Shown in pieces: positions 12,125-25,670 of a stretch of 64,000 bases of DNA. The translations under genes and the position numbers were made by a program. This DNA comes from Rapana venosa (lineage: Eukaryota; Mollusca; Gastropoda; Neogastropoda; Muricidae), in assembly GCA_028751875.1 (NCBI GenBank), contig CM054141.1, positions 49,537,516 through 49,601,515 on the forward strand, written 5' to 3'. The notes below the pieces were generated by a model. That model ran no database searches. It was given only the letters and a program-made list of their open reading frames with translations, and was not told where the DNA came from. The stretch's first letter is position 1, and each line of letters opens with the position of its first letter.

Positions 12125-12470
12125 TTGTTGTTTTGGGGTTTGTTTGGTGGTTGTTTTTTTGTTGGTTTTTTTTTTGGGGGGCGCATGAAATGTTGCATTA
12201 AAATGCCCTCTGTCAAACCAAAGTGGCAGATTATTAAAAATCAAACAAAAACTGCAAAGGGCTTTTCTCAACCCCCCTATTTTGTTACTTATGAAGATTG
12301 TAGTTCTTCACCCATTAGGCCTACTATCAGGGATAATGCTGTTTTGCTTTGTCTGTGTCCAGGTGCGCCCCCCCCCCCCCCCCCCCCCCGTGTGTGTGTG
12401 TGTGTGCGTGCTTTCTGTGGGTGTATTCACATGTTTCATATAAATATCCCCATATGGATGGTGAATGTGT

Positions 12471-12706
12471 CAAGTCAAGTCAAGTCAAGTCAAAATTTTA
12501 TTTCCAGATGGTACATTGAATAAGCAATGCATTTGCTTTTTTTCATCAAGCCATCTATCTAAGAACAAATTTCGTAATGATTATACTAAGATATTACATT
12601 ATTGCATCATTTACCATTAAATTAAACCAGTAAAAAAAGAGGAAAAAATCGATAAGGAGATACATTGAAAATACAAATTACCACATATACATATACATGC
12701 ACACAC
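12471..12706 (-). mobile_element. Dispersed repeat, family C, with (CAAGT)n end (copy 1)
   Basis: Begins with about five CAAGT units, then AAAATTTTATTTCCAGATGG, and runs about 220 bases to a CA-rich end. It closely matches 62147-62365. If the pentamer is the 3' tail, as is common for non-LTR elements and their SINEs, the element lies on the minus strand. Confidence 0.7.
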
Positions 12707-13905
12707 ATGTGTGAGGAGATGTGTGTGTTGGGGGTGGGAGGGGTGCCTTGATTTAACACTTACTGCCTAGTCCTTAATAGAAATCCAGTCCGGTGCCAAC
12801 GATAATACATTGGGCAATCTGGGCTTCAAAAATGGTGGTGGTGTGTGTGTGTGTGTGTGGGGGGGGGGTTCAAACCTGCAACCATGGCTTTAGACTGCTA
12901 ATCATGGGTGATTAAATCACACACACACACACTGAAGATCTTCCAGTTTATCGAAGTACCATATTATCATCCTTGATAAGAACATTACCGCTCTTTGGAT
13001 AACCTGTCAAACAACCTCCAACTCCCCCCCCCCTATCATCCCACCCCTCTCTACCTCACCCCAATCGACCCTGAGTGAGGTTTCTCCAAACTGGATTCTG
13101 CTTCCCATGACACCCAACACCCCCACCCTTCTCTTCCCCAGCACACACCATCCATCCCTCCCCTGACACGTCTGACCTTGGGATGAACAGCTATCAAGGT
13201 CTTGGCTTCCCGCGTCTGGGGAGCTAAATGTTAGAGGGGAAGGGGGGGGGTAGGGAGATATTCCAGCTTGGGAGTCACAACCTGATCTGTCCCTGTGCTA
13301 GTGAGCGATGGTTGAACTTTGGAACTCTTTGTATAACCCTCCTAAGAGGTTTTGTTTGTTGTTGTTGGTTGGGTCTTTTTTTTAAGCTCTATAATTTTTG
13401 GTTAAATCACATGTATTGTATTTTCAAGTTTTGATTTGTTTTTTCTTTTCCCCCTATGTCTGACTAGCTTCAAATCTGTGTCTGGGATTTCCAATTGTAT
13501 TTAAATGTGTGTCCTTTATCATCAATTAGGCACAGGGTAGGAGCTTAAATTCAGATAGCTGTATCTTAATGTAAGGTGACCATAAATGATAGAGAGATTG
13601 AAAATCAGAACACTGGAGGAATTTCTATTTCCAAATAATTATCTATTTCCGCCTCTCAAGCTATGTCGGCTTTGTGAACCGAGTATGACGAGATTCACTG
13701 ACAACGGTCCATTAATTAAAACGCCCATTTCTTTGATCATATACCCACTGCTGCGTCAACGTGACATTTTCTTTTTCATTCTGTAGAAAAACATTTCCTT
13801 ATTTTAAATTGACTAACCTGGGAATAATTCATAACTGAAAGGCTGGTACACGACTGATTAAGGTCAACTGAGGATATGTTTGTGGTTTTCCTCTAGCGTA
13901 TTCAT

Positions 13906-14233
13906 TGGGGGGGGGGGGGGGGGGGGGGGGGGTGGGGGGGGAGGGTTCTCAGCAGACATTGACATTCTTCACCTTCATTTATCCCATCGTTGGGGCACCA
14001 ACGAAGATTTTGCAACCAGCTTCCTCCACTGCTCGCGGTCAGCCAACAACCAACATTACATAGTGGTTCTCTTTGAGGTTTAGACAGACTCCTGAAATCT
14101 CTGAAATGGGCGGGAAGGGTGACGAACCCCGTCAACAGTTATCTGCAAGACTGGTCTCTCTACTGAGAGAGAGAGAGAGAGAGAGGAGGGGGGGGGGGGG
14201 GGGTGGGGGGGGGGGGGGGGGGGGGGGGGGGGG
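13906..14233. repeat. Poly-G runs and a (GA)n-poly-G compound
   Basis: A G-run lies at 13906-13940, and (GA)n passes into a long G-run at 14166-14233. The family E fragment sits between them. Confidence 0.9.
13967..14045 (+). repeat. Dispersed repeat, family E (copy 1)
   Basis: CTTCACCTTCA...GGGGCACCAACGAAGATTTTGCA...AGCTTCCTCC is shared with the reverse strand of 26530-26605. The nature of the parent element is unknown. Confidence 0.55.
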
Positions 14234-14368
14234 ATCCATGTTATCTGTCTGCAGAATGACACATGTTTCCTTGTTAATGTTTAGATACTTAGATACATAT
14301 ACAGGCACTGAATGGTAAGGGAGGGATAATTGTCTGTTGTTGGCTGTTTTCTTGATGCTAGTTTCCTT

Positions 14369-14372
<4 letters not shown>

Positions 14373-14460
<88 letters not shown>

Positions 14461-14482
14461 CTGAGACAAATATATATATATA
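14373..14482. repeat. (AT)n microsatellite
   Basis: About 43 uninterrupted AT units to 14458, then a short second block. Confidence 0.95.
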
Positions 14483-15190
14483 ATTACAGGACGAAAAATC
14501 TCCGTGTTTGTTAATTTGATTGCTCCACTCAAACTTCTGAATTTGATAAGAAAACCCTAATGTTTATATATTCCACTTCAAACTTTTCAACTGTATCAGT
14601 CTGTGCCTGTGTAGGCAGGGTGCTCGCGTGTGTATGTCTGTTAATGTGCATGTTGGTGCACGTGCACAAGCGTGAGCGAACACATGAGCACAAGCACGCG
14701 TGCGTAATGAATATGTTTGTATGAGCGCCTGTGCCTTCGCGTACATGCCTGTAAAGGTGCAGTATGTACGTGTGTGTGTGTGTGTGCCGGAGTTAGTGTG
14801 CAGTGCTGGGCTTGTGTGTGCAAGGCATACCCTAACCTTCCGACAACCCTGTAAGGGAGATCTTAATGATAGTGCCCATTAACCCTGAGTCTGCCACACC
14901 ATTTTTCTTTTCTTTTTCCCCCAAGTGAAAATGTCTTAAAAGCTCACCATCCCCACCCCTCCCCTCCCTAACCGTCTGTTCTCTCCTCCTATCCCTTTTC
15001 ATCCAGCCACTAGCTTCGTCCTCCCTCCATTTAAATCTCCCCCTCACTCCGCACACCATCCCCCACCTGCACCCCCTTCCTCCGGCCTGGTCTGACCTGA
15101 GATGAACTGCTGTAGTGTCGTAAACTGGTTACTGTCGTGAAGTGGATAGGCTCAACAAATAAGAACTCCCTGGGTCTGGAATCTTCGCAA

Positions 15191-15192
<2 letters not shown>

Positions 15193-15231
<39 letters not shown>
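15193..15231 (+). repeat. Poly-G run (about 37 G)
   Basis: Uninterrupted G after CGCAAGAG. One of roughly forty G or C runs of about 15 or more bases in the window. Confidence 0.9.
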
Positions 15232-15232
<1 letters not shown>

Positions 15233-15825
15233 GCGCCCTATTTCTTTTACCACGTGTGCTGCCAGTGCAGACTGAAAATCGCAAGACAAACGTTTCCATA
15301 CTTATCTGACAATTCTATTGCTTAGTACGCGAATCGGGGTCAAGCATAAGATTTTCCGGGGAAAATTTGGGACTCCTTCACAATCTCAACTGAGGTCTGT
15401 TTTTGTAATGTCTTTTTATTGCCATTATTTACCGTCGTGTTTATATGTTTGTTGATTTTTTTTAAAAACCAAAAAAAACACAACCCGACGTGCTTAGGGG
15501 TAAAATTCAAGATACTTTTCGACCAGGTTCGCACGTCTTGGTCCACAGCCGTCTACTCCAACTGACTTGTTTAAGAAGCTTTCGGGGTTTTCTGTACCCG
15601 CACCTTGAAAAATGCATGACACTGCATTGCATTGAATTGTATATGTTGTGTTTTATCTTACTGTGTGCTGTACTGTGTTGTATCGTATTGTGTTGTATTA
15701 CTGTATTGAATACCAGATATCAGATTTTTTTTTTTTAAGGTGAACTTATAGGAAGAGTGCGTCACCACAGACTTATCACCTTTTTTTTCTCTATCTGTTC
15801 ACGAGTACTTCTCTAAAAGGGTAGC

Positions 15826-15827
<2 letters not shown>

Positions 15828-15870
<43 letters not shown>
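15828..15870. repeat. (CA)n microsatellite
   Basis: About 21 CA units in intron 1. Confidence 0.95.
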
Positions 15871-15871
<1 letters not shown>

Positions 15872-16923
15872 CACACTCACAAAAATTTAATAACTTACAA
15901 GAATTTTGCCAAGGAGAACTAATTTACACAACTGGATGAAGGTTCCACAAGGATTAAAAAAAAACTTTATCGTATCATTTGAAAGGTTAGTACCAGATCT
16001 GACTGGAAAAAAATCAGGCTTTAAAGGGTCTGCACTGAAACTATATCGGGTTTCTAGCGTACTGTAAGCCACGATCGCCAGTGAGCGGCCATTATTCGTC
16101 TGGTCCATGATTAATTTTAGTACCTTATACCCTGAAAAGCAACGTTCACTGTTACCTCTCTTCAAAAAAGGTGGCGGTGTCTAGCTCGAGATCCACCATG
16201 CATAATGACAAGCGTAGTGAGGGCTTTTTCTTGCTGGTGTTACGACAATGGTCGCTCTCCCAAAGGCTGTTTGCTGGTAACTGAATAGGATTGCTTGTGC
16301 TGGTGGGTTTTTAGGTGTGATCAGAAGATGAGACTACGATTGCACTGGGGCAAAAGAAGTGGCGAATAGATTGAGATATGAAGTATGATACAAAAGACGA
16401 AACAAAACATGAATAGTGCATTCGTCACTTAAGCCTAAAAAACAAGAACTCCCTCATCATTCTCCAACCCTATTTGCCATGGCCGGTCACCCTCCCTGTA
16501 AAAAATCCTGGGTCTTGTAAACGTGTCAGAAAGAAGGGTTGATGGCAAGAAACAACCCTCCTTACCCTCCACTGTTTTTCCCTACTCTTTCCTTTCGTCG
16601 AAAAGTTGGGAGAGATAAAATAAAAACTTGTCGACCGGACTGAAAACGTCGGGGGTCACAGATTTTTTTTTTTTTTGATTTTTTTTTTTTTTTTTTTGGG
16701 GGGGAGGGTGGAGGGGGGGGGTGGGGGGTTGCCGTGACGAGAGGAGAGGTGGAGTGACCGCACGGCAGGACTCCTCTTCTGTCCAACAGCTGCGCACTGT
16801 TCGATCAGGACGCAATACTTTTACATTTTGAGTGACTAGATAAAGAGAACCCATGTCACCATAGTAGCGCATCATCCATACGCACGCACGCACGCCCCCC
16901 CCCCCCCCCCCCCAACACTATGA

Positions 16924-16954
<31 letters not shown>

Positions 16955-19732
16955 TTGGGCTCGAAACCAAGTCATCATTTCCTCTGCCTTAATCTCGTGA
17001 TAATACGGTCAGCTATGTTGCACATAAATACATCTGCTAGCATATTGTCCCCCCCCCCCCCCACCCATCTCTTCTTCTCTCTCCTCTCTGCTCTCTCTTC
17101 TTTCATAACACACACACAAACGAGGAAATGGGGATGTGTTAGAGAAGACGTATGACAGACACAAAAGATTGGCATGTTTTATAAGCAGACAGGTCGCCTA
17201 GATTATAATATTATACCGGCAAGGAAAAACCCCGTCAGACGCCGACACACACACCACACACACACACAAACATAGCATATACATCAGAAGTGGACGGAGA
17301 ATATAGCTAAAACAGTCGATGAATCCACAACAGAACATTTTATCGAAGACGAGGGCGTCGGAAAAGGCGGGAATTCGCTCACATCAAGCGTATGTGTGGA
17401 TGGATCGAGAAGAAAGAGTGTGGAAGAATCCCGAGGGAGAGGGATTGGGGGAGCCAGAGTGGGCGGAAAGATACACTGTGGCCTGTTTCCACACAAAACA
17501 CCTTAGCCGAAAAGTTTCCACACTCAGGGCCGTTGCATGGGAACTGCAGCAGCGACTCTTCCTCCACCCCACCCATCTCTTCAAACCACCACTCCCCCCC
17601 ATCCCCTGCCTCCTGCGTGTCTGGTGACGGAAGGCAAGGGGGAAGGCAAGCGTCAATGTCGCAGGGTGCTGAAGACAGGGGGTCACGTCACTGACTGAGG
17701 AGGTAACAGGATTAGAGGGGCGTTGAAGACAAAAGAGGGGACGGGGGGGGAGGGTGGGGATACTGGAAGAGCGTGGCTTTAGCACTGGGAAACCCACCCG
17801 GAAGGCAGGTTGGGAGTTTACCTTTGTTGTATTTATTAGGCAGTTGGAAATGACAAGACAAAGGAATGAGGAGGCTGGGGGGGGGGGGGGGGGGGGGGGA
17901 TAGTGTTGGAAGCAAAGATTAGAAGATGAGGGAAGTAAGAGAGTGAGATGGATGGGGTAGAGACGAAAGGAAGGAAAGCTTTTTTTTTTTATAGAAAAAA
18001 AAAGGGGTGGGGGGGGGCGTATTTTTGTGATGGTTTGTTGATTGTAATCTGTAGCTTCAGGATAGAAGAGGGGAGGTGTTAGAGAGGGCTACAGGGAAAA
18101 CAGGGCAATGGTATGCCAGAGCAGAGAAGAAAGATGTGCTGGATGTTGGACCACTCGCACAAATCCACCGAAACAAAGTGTGTTCTGGCGTTGCTTTATA
18201 CCGGTCTCACTGTTTCAATCAGCGCTCTAGTGTCCTTATTAGAAGTGGCCTGCTGCAATGGACGATTCATACACCATTCTGTGGAAATGTAATGTTATTT
18301 CCTTATCGAACGAGTCACAGATGATTGATGACAAGTAGACGGTCAATATTAAATATGACTCAAAATCAATCCGAAAAGGATGCGATATATCAAACGTAAA
18401 AAATCCACACTTCAAACAGTGGAGCAACGTAAAAGAGGAGATTTAATGCACATAATTGGCCCCCTCACCAGTTACCCCATCCCTCTCTGTCTCACAACCA
18501 CATCCTCTTTCACCACCGCCACCACATCCGGAAGCTAACCATGCACACACACGTGCGCGTCAATTCACTTTTGATATTTTTTTCATCGGCCCTTGAGAGA
18601 GAGAGGAGAGAGAGAGGGGAGGGGGGGGGGGATCATTTACAAGAGAGTGTTAATAAGGAATGATAGTATGAGTTTCTGTATTTGATGAAACAGACCACTT
18701 CACATGTGTCACTGTGTTTTCACGAAATCACATAGTAATGCCTTCAGTATCTATAGCCATGTTATTAAACCTTGGAAGAGGATGAGTAAAGGGAGTATAA
18801 TTAACATTGTTTTCTATTAGGGTTGGCATTTTTTTTGTCTTTTTCCATTAATTTTTTTTCGGTTTGGATGGCCCTTGTGAGTTTGGTAAGGGTTTGAAAT
18901 AAAATTACTGGCTATCACTTTATTACTATTGTTATAAATTTATCTCCGTTACTTTTACTTCCATATACTGCTAACCACTGAAGGAATTTGAGGATAATAT
19001 ACTGCAAACAAGTAGTATTATAACATTGAGACGAACACAAGCCACAACTAGGCACCAAATGGGTTCTTATAACATACATATGCTTGCAAAAACGTGGCCC
19101 AGAAGGCTTGATCAAGGTTCCTTTGACCACTTTTGGGTGAAGGTTGTTTCTAGGGGTGGGCTTTTCTTGTTTGCTACTGCTGTTGTTGGGGGGAGGTGGG
19201 GGTTGTTTGGGTTTGGGTTTTGGGGGTTGGATTTTTTTTTTTTTTTTTTTTTTTTTGGGTGGGGTCATTTTTTGGGGAAGGGGGGGGTGCTTCATTTTAA
19301 CGATTGATATGAATATCAGCAGGATAACTCTCTTTAGCGATTCACAAACAAAAAACTAGAAGATTCTGAAACAATTATTGTCATATAAGACTTTCAATGA
19401 AACTAACCACACGAGGAGGTCACCAGAAAAGAATTAAGCCAACAATCCTACAGGTCCATGCATAATATGTCATTCCCTTTATGCTTCTCTCAGCTTTCCG
19501 ATTTTCTCTCGGAGACAGCCTTGATGAGAGCAAGATAGCAAAGGAATCCGCTCGACAAATGGTATTGGCTCTGCAGAGCCTCAAGTTTTTAGTTGAGGGT
19601 CCGAGGAGCTAGTAATTTCCTGAGAAAAGAGATGCAGAGGCTTTTGTGTGATGCATGTCAAAACGCGTCTGCGTACTGACCGTTAAGTATTGCTGTGAAA
19701 ATCACAGAGTTCTGAGAGGTTACTATTATGTT

Positions 19733-19818
19733 CCCCCCCCCCCCCCCCACCCCCCCCCACCCCCCCCCCCCCCCCCCCCCCCCACACCCCCAACCCACCC
19801 CCCCCCCACCCACACCCC
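19733..19818 (-). repeat. Poly-C block with CCCCA interruptions
   Basis: About 85 bases of C with scattered A, equivalent to poly-G on the minus strand. It has strong G-quadruplex potential. Confidence 0.9.
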
Positions 19819-21301
19819 TTTTCGGCGCGTGATGTCTGAGATGGCAGGTGAAGGAGGGAGTTGGCGGGGATCGAGGCTTGCGGGGGGGATGTGTGTGAAT
19901 GTTGTGTGTGTTGTGTGTGTTGTGAGATTGGTCTCGCGCGTCAACAGCATTTAATATCATTTTGGGGTACATTACGCATGTCGGTCGGGTGTGGGGGTTG
20001 TGTAGTTCGTCAGAGGTGTTGCACACACGCCCAACATGTCTCACGCTTACAAGCATGACAAATTATACGCTTTCCCATTCAGTGCCCTGTGTTAAGGAGT
20101 GTTAGGTAGTGTGTTTCAATGTTTTGTACAGGCACCACCCATTAATTCATGCTTCCAAGCTTGTTAATGTAGATTCCTCGGTGCACTCGCATTTTTTAGA
20201 CGATGTCGTGTGTACGTGCGATGTGGTGCGCGCGCGCGGCGACACAACACACCCACACATCGTGTGTTTCGTTCAAATATGCATGTTGATAAATCGTTCT
20301 CGGTATCATTCACTGCCCTAATATAATCAAAATAACAATTGACCTAAAAAAAACCCAAAAATTTATACATTATTTTGCCACAAACTGAAATCACTACACT
20401 TGACAGATAAAATCACAGCACGCATTCTCTCCAGACAACACTTCTTTACGTTCTGTCATTACGCATCTGCTCTTGGAACTTCTTCATTTATCGAAACTGA
20501 TTTCAAAGCAGATAATGTCAGACGGTGAGAAACTGATGCGCGTCACACTAAATTTCACTTCACTAAATAAATCAACTCTTCTTTCCACATCCCTTTGTCT
20601 TCAAGTCTACGATAGCTGGCAGGTGCACCCACCACCCCCCTCTGCCATGGATGGAGTGCAGAAGTCTATTAGCTGCAGAGGGAACAGGGTTGACAACCCA
20701 TTCTCCAGTGTCAAGATAACTATCAAGTCAATCATGGGCGCCTTAGTGGTCTAAGAGGTAGGTCTTTTTTCTGCTTGTTGAGAAATTTTAGCCTAGCAGC
20801 TGTTGTAAGCGATTATTTTACGTAGCAATCTACACCAGAGAGAGAGGGTCTTTTATTAGTTATTGGGTTTTTTGTTTGTTTCGTTGTTTGGTTGGGGAAG
20901 GGGGGGGGGGAGAGATGGAAGGAGAAACAGAGAGATATGGAGAGTTTAAACTTAGCAATAGTCACATAGGTCTAGGTATCCATGATGAGTGACTGATGAA
21001 CATTCGCATTTTTTATTTTTTATTTCACAGCAGCCGTGTTCCACTGTCCTTTGTTCGGTACTTCACCAGGAGAATGCCAGCGCGCGAGCAGTTCATTCAT
21101 ATCCGCGAACATGACACTAAGCTCATTTTGAAGAGAAAATTCTCAACTGCCATCAGCTTATCTCTTTGAGCATGAAGCCTGTATTATGGCGAGTGTGCAA
21201 TTGTTCACTAAACACAAAAAACACCATCTGTTGATTAGCTTGGAGACCATGAGCTCTTCTTTGAGCTGAGAAAAAGCAAACATTTGTACGCCCAATCTTA
21301 A

Positions 21302-21655
21302 ATCAATGTTTTGCCCGAAGAGCGCTTGTCCTTGACCCTTTGTCAGTCCTGGCACTCGGTGAAATAAACACTTCTTTTCTCTGCTGGGGATTGGACTTTA
21401 CACTCCCCCCCACCCCCCCCCCCCCCCCCCCCCCCAAACTTACTTTTTGTCTGTCGACCAAACGGCACAATCTGATATCAATGTTTTGCCGAAAGACCTC
21501 TTGTCCTCAACCCCTTGTCAGTCCCGACACTAGGTAAAAATAATAAACTAGTGTCTTTCACTAAGGGGAGTGGGATTTTTGCCCCCTACACTCTGACTCG
21601 TTTTGTTTGTTTGTCTACCGACCGAAAACAGTTGTGTGGTCCCTACGCTGCTCTG
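21302..21655. repeat. Direct tandem duplication, unit about 175 bp
   Basis: ATCAATGTTTTGCC starts at 21302 and again at 21477. The matching order continues through CTTGTCCT, CCCTTGTCAGTCC, GTGAAATAAAC-like and GTCTGTCGACC-like segments. The first copy also carries a poly-C run (about 21416-21435). The copies are clearly diverged, so the duplication is old. Confidence 0.7.
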
Positions 21656-22054
21656 AGAGAGAGAGAGAGAGAGAGAGAGCTCAAAACGAGTTATTCACAA
21701 CGAGACTATTGTCCCATACTTTGCGCTATAGTAAGTTCAAAGGAGGGTAAAAACAACAAAACAAACTTCATTTGTAATGAGAATCGAAAGTTCCCAGAAT
21801 TGTGACTTAGGATTGCATAGATCTAGGCTATCTTTTACATTCAAAAATTTACACAGAGAGAGACAGAAGGACAAACAGCCTGGGGGTGACATTGATTACA
21901 ATCATTGGAATCTCACGTTTGTGAACAAACACAAATGGCGGTAGGATACCCTGTCACCCTCACCTGTGTTCACGTCACCACTCTCTGTTTATGACTGAAC
22001 ACGCACCTATGTACGCAAGCGAGAACAAGCTTGCTTTCACACACACACGCACAT

Positions 22055-22166
22055 ATATGCATGCGCGCGCGCGCGCGCACACACACACATTCATCCATGC
22101 AACATGCTACACACATTACCAGAGAAAATCATACTGAAACAAGAGACAGACTGAAAAACAGACACT

Positions 22167-22199
<33 letters not shown>

Positions 22200-22235
22200 C
22201 AGACAGACAGCCAGCCAGAGAGAGAGAGAGAGAGC
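22055..22235. repeat. (GC)n-(CA)n compound and (GA)n tracts
   Basis: ATGCGCGC alternation passes directly into CACACA at 22062-22090. GA tracts with GACA lie at 22167-22234. Confidence 0.9.
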
Positions 22236-22439
22236 AGACCAGTGGCAGAAGAGGCTTCCACGGCACACATTCTGCGTCAATTGGTATTTACGTCAGCAAC
22301 GTTGTTTTGTCAGATGGTGGAGGGGAAAACAAAACAAAACAAAAAAACAAAACGGGTTGGGCCTACTATGGCATGCCAGAAGCGGGTGAAAGTGGCACTG
22401 AAGAGCCCCTTCGGTGAGAAGGGGAAAGGAGGCGCTTTT

Positions 22440-22685
22440 TTGCTTTTTTTTTTTTTTTAAAGGAGGGGGGGGGGGGGGGGGGGGGGGGGTAAGTGGGTTA
22501 ATACAAAGAGAAAACAGACATAGACACTTGATCATTTCGTATGTCAGTCACACACACACACACCGCACTACCACCACCACCAACTATAACAAATCAAGAC
22601 AATCCAAAGGAATATATATATATATATATATTATAATATATATATATAATATCATATATATATATTATATATATATATTAATATC
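22440..22685. repeat. Poly-T, poly-G and (AT)n cluster
   Basis: A T-run, then a G-run at 22464-22489, then AT/TATA arrays at 22613-22682. Confidence 0.9.
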
Positions 22686-23228
22686 CATCGATCTTTTTTA
22701 GACAGATACCCAAACACAATCCGAATAGTAGTTGGCAATGCGTGCACAACGTCATTACCAATACGACCATTCTCACGTTGCTCTCATCTCCCATTAGCAA
22801 CCAGCAGTAACGGCTGTAATATACAATGGAAGTAACGAGACCTTCCTTCCACCATCTCGAATGTCACAGTTAAAACACAGACAATGCTTCTAAGGTTTAT
22901 GGCAAGATAGCAGCACTAACAGGGGGTGTAATATACGGAAGGCAGAAGAATCCTATTATTTTAAAAAAAATGGCTTTGCTAGCTCCATCCCGCCCACAGC
23001 CACATGCATGTTGGGTGCCATACCTGCCTACCTACCTGCCTACCTACACACCCCCGTATTCACACACCCCCGTATCCACGCGCGAAAGCTCTGCATCTCT
23101 GGCAGGTATACATGAACGTAGGTTTTATGTTGTATAGACAAGAAAAGGGAGGTTGGCAGGTACATCGAGACTGCTTGTTAGGGAGGGAGGGAGTGGGTAT
23201 AAGGTGTGGATGGATGTGTGTTCGTTAA

Positions 23229-23437
23229 GTGTGCATGCGCGCGCGCGCGCGGTGTGTGTGTGGTGTGGGAAGAGGGGTGGGAGTGGGGGGGGGGGGGGGG
23301 GGGGTTACTGGGATGTCGGTCGGTGGGTGTACATGCAGGGTGTGTGTGTGTGTGTGTATGTGTGTGTGTGTGTGTGTGAACATCTTTGCCGTAGCAGCAT
23401 CGCAGAGGTCGTTCAGAGAAACAAGTTTTGTTGATGA

Positions 23438-23496
<59 letters not shown>

Positions 23497-23615
23497 CCTC
23501 TTGGGGGGGCGGGGGTGGTTATTTTGTTTTGTTCTGGGTTTTGTTGTTTGGGTTTTTTTTGTGGTTTGTTTGTTGTTGTTTGTTTGTTGTTGTTGTTGTT
23601 GTTGGGTTGTTTTTT
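23229..23615. repeat. GC/TG, poly-G, (CT)n and TTG-rich cluster
   Basis: GCGCGC at 23237-23252, a G-run at 23286-23304, TG arrays at 23341-23378, (CT)n at 23442-23492, then GTTGTT sequence to 23615. Confidence 0.9.
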
Positions 23616-24139
23616 GATGGTTTGGCTTACGTCTCAGTTGCTTACACTTGCACTTTTAGCTGACTGGTCTACTTATTTGTTTGTTAGCTTTGCATCACGT
23701 TGCCAAAACAAATAGGTAAAGAAAAACAAACAAACAAAAAACATAGATGAGCATACATTCTGTTCACCTAGCTCGTTCCTGCATCAAAGCCGGTGTAGCA
23801 GACGCCCACACACTGACTGCACTGGTGATGAAGTCAGCAATGAACAACACCAGCCTACCTCTCCTATACGCTGCACCACTGCACCCACCCAGCATCCAAC
23901 CAACCAACCAACCAACCAAAGCAACTGGCCGTTTAATGTGTGTGCGGCGTTTAGGGGTCTTCCCCCCAAAAAAACCACCAGGTCTGACGCTCTCTCAGTT
24001 TGAAGATGATCACTATGATGGGGTTCTGCCCATATCGCTGCAGGTTTGTGTTCACTCGAAAGACTGTCAGCCTTCATCAGAATTTGCAAAATTTATTACT
24101 TTCAGCAGCCGATTTCTTATTCTTCTATCGCTTTTCCAT

Positions 24140-24140
24140 G

Positions 24141-24210
<70 letters not shown>
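24140..24210. repeat. (CT)n microsatellite
   Basis: About 33 CT units. A CA array follows at 24411-24450, next to the SINE head. Confidence 0.95.
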
Positions 24211-24408
24211 CACATTAGCAGGTGGCGACAGAAGGACCTCTTAATTAACCTACCTACCTGGGTCAAAGCCCAAGATGACGTCATTGAGGCCATGTCAGTT
24301 TTGTGACTGAGTAATTCATAATTCTTCAAGTGCCGGCTGACAGAAACAGGTAAGAGGCGTTTATCATCATTATTGTGTCATTCATATCCTCAGGTGTGTT
24401 TGATCTCA

Positions 24409-24452
<44 letters not shown>

Positions 24453-24479
24453 CAGACGTACAGACAGACAGAGGCAGGC

Positions 24480-24635
24480 AAACGGGTCCGAGTGGCTTAG
24501 TCTCTCTTCCGAAAGACCAAACATTCAGTTCAATTTTCCTGTCAAACTGGAAGTAAAGGGCACGGCTTGGAATCGAACCCAGAACCATAAGGTTTACTTG
24601 TTAGGCGGGTGAACATCTAAACCGTTCTGCTACCT
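24480..24635 (-). mobile_element. tRNA-derived SINE head
   Basis: On the minus strand an A-box-like TAGCAGAACGGTTTAGATG (24614-24632) is followed 33 bases later by a B box GGGTTCGATTCC (24569-24580). These are RNA polymerase III internal promoter elements. The segment does not fold into an obvious complete cloverleaf with an acceptor stem, so a SINE or tRNA pseudogene is more likely than a working tRNA. Confidence 0.55.
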
Positions 24636-24799
24636 TTCTTCTAATAATTATATCTACATTTTAAAAAAAATGCATAAAACTTCGTTTATATTTTTTTATA
24701 TCGGACTGTCTGCACTAAAATATGCAGTTACTATATCAAAATCGTTAGGATGTAAGAGTTGGGCTTGACTTTTACACACACACCCGTCTAAAAGTAATC

Positions 24800-24804
<5 letters not shown>

Positions 24805-24848
<44 letters not shown>

Positions 24849-24940
24849 GATGTATTTATAATATTATATATATTTATATATATATATATATATTATATAT
24901 ATATATTATATATATTATTATATATATATATATATATATC
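24805..24940. repeat. (AT)n block
   Basis: AT arrays with TAATAT interruptions over 135 bases. Confidence 0.95.
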
Positions 24941-25187
24941 ACCGTCAGTCGTGTAAAGAGCAGTGTCCTATTCATGTAGGCTACCATTTACCATACGTCA
25001 CAAAACACATTGATCATTCCCGTTCAACCTATCTCAAATGTCAGAACATTGACATGATGAATGAATAGACAGATAAATAAACTAGAAACTACATGCACAC
25101 GCACACACGCAAAAAGGCCAGTGCACGATCAGATTGCATCAACACAGCCAGCGTCGGCAAAACCAGTCTTCCCAGACAGAGAAGGAT

Positions 25188-25253
25188 GACATCATTGCAA
25201 CGTCACGTTCTTGACAGATGACGTGTTTCATCTTATCATGTCATTCACGTCAC
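25188..25253. promoter_or_regulatory. Three CRE-like half sites in intron 1
   Basis: ACGTCAC at 25200 and 25247 flank TGACGTG at 25219, with a TGACATCA variant just before at about 25187. All lie in about 66 bases of non-repetitive DNA. This is motif evidence only. Confidence 0.25.
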
Positions 25254-25670
25254 TTCTTGACATGCCTTTTCATCCTTCCCGTCATCCCCCCCCCCCCCCA
25301 CCCCACCCCGCACACACGCGCGAGATCAGGTGTACTTAAATCATACACCCTGTTAACAGCCCGCATGTTATGCTACTTCCCCACTCATGTTATCCCCCCT
25401 CTACCTCCTCTATTCCCCATTAGACAAGATGCAAGAGGAGGAGAAGTGTTGCAGTGTTTCTGCAGCACGAATGGGGTTTGCCACTGTATCTCCTTGAGTG
25501 TGGCCTGTGCTGGTTGGTGTAGCCAGGTTAAAATAAAGAAACTCGGTGAGGAGAAATGTTCTCCCAGTATTTTTCTTTCTTTTTTTCTTCTTTTTTTATT
25601 TTAAAAAAAAAAAGACGAGGCAATGAAGTTTTCTTCTCTTCCTCCGTGGCTGTCTGTCTCTCTGACAGAG

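Noticed and set aside
20735..20762. A tRNA-like A box (TTAGTGGTCTAAG)
   Set aside because: No B box is found at the required distance.
24480..24635. A functional tRNA gene on the minus strand
   Set aside because: A and B boxes are present, but I could not pair an acceptor stem or anticodon stem; a SINE head fits better.
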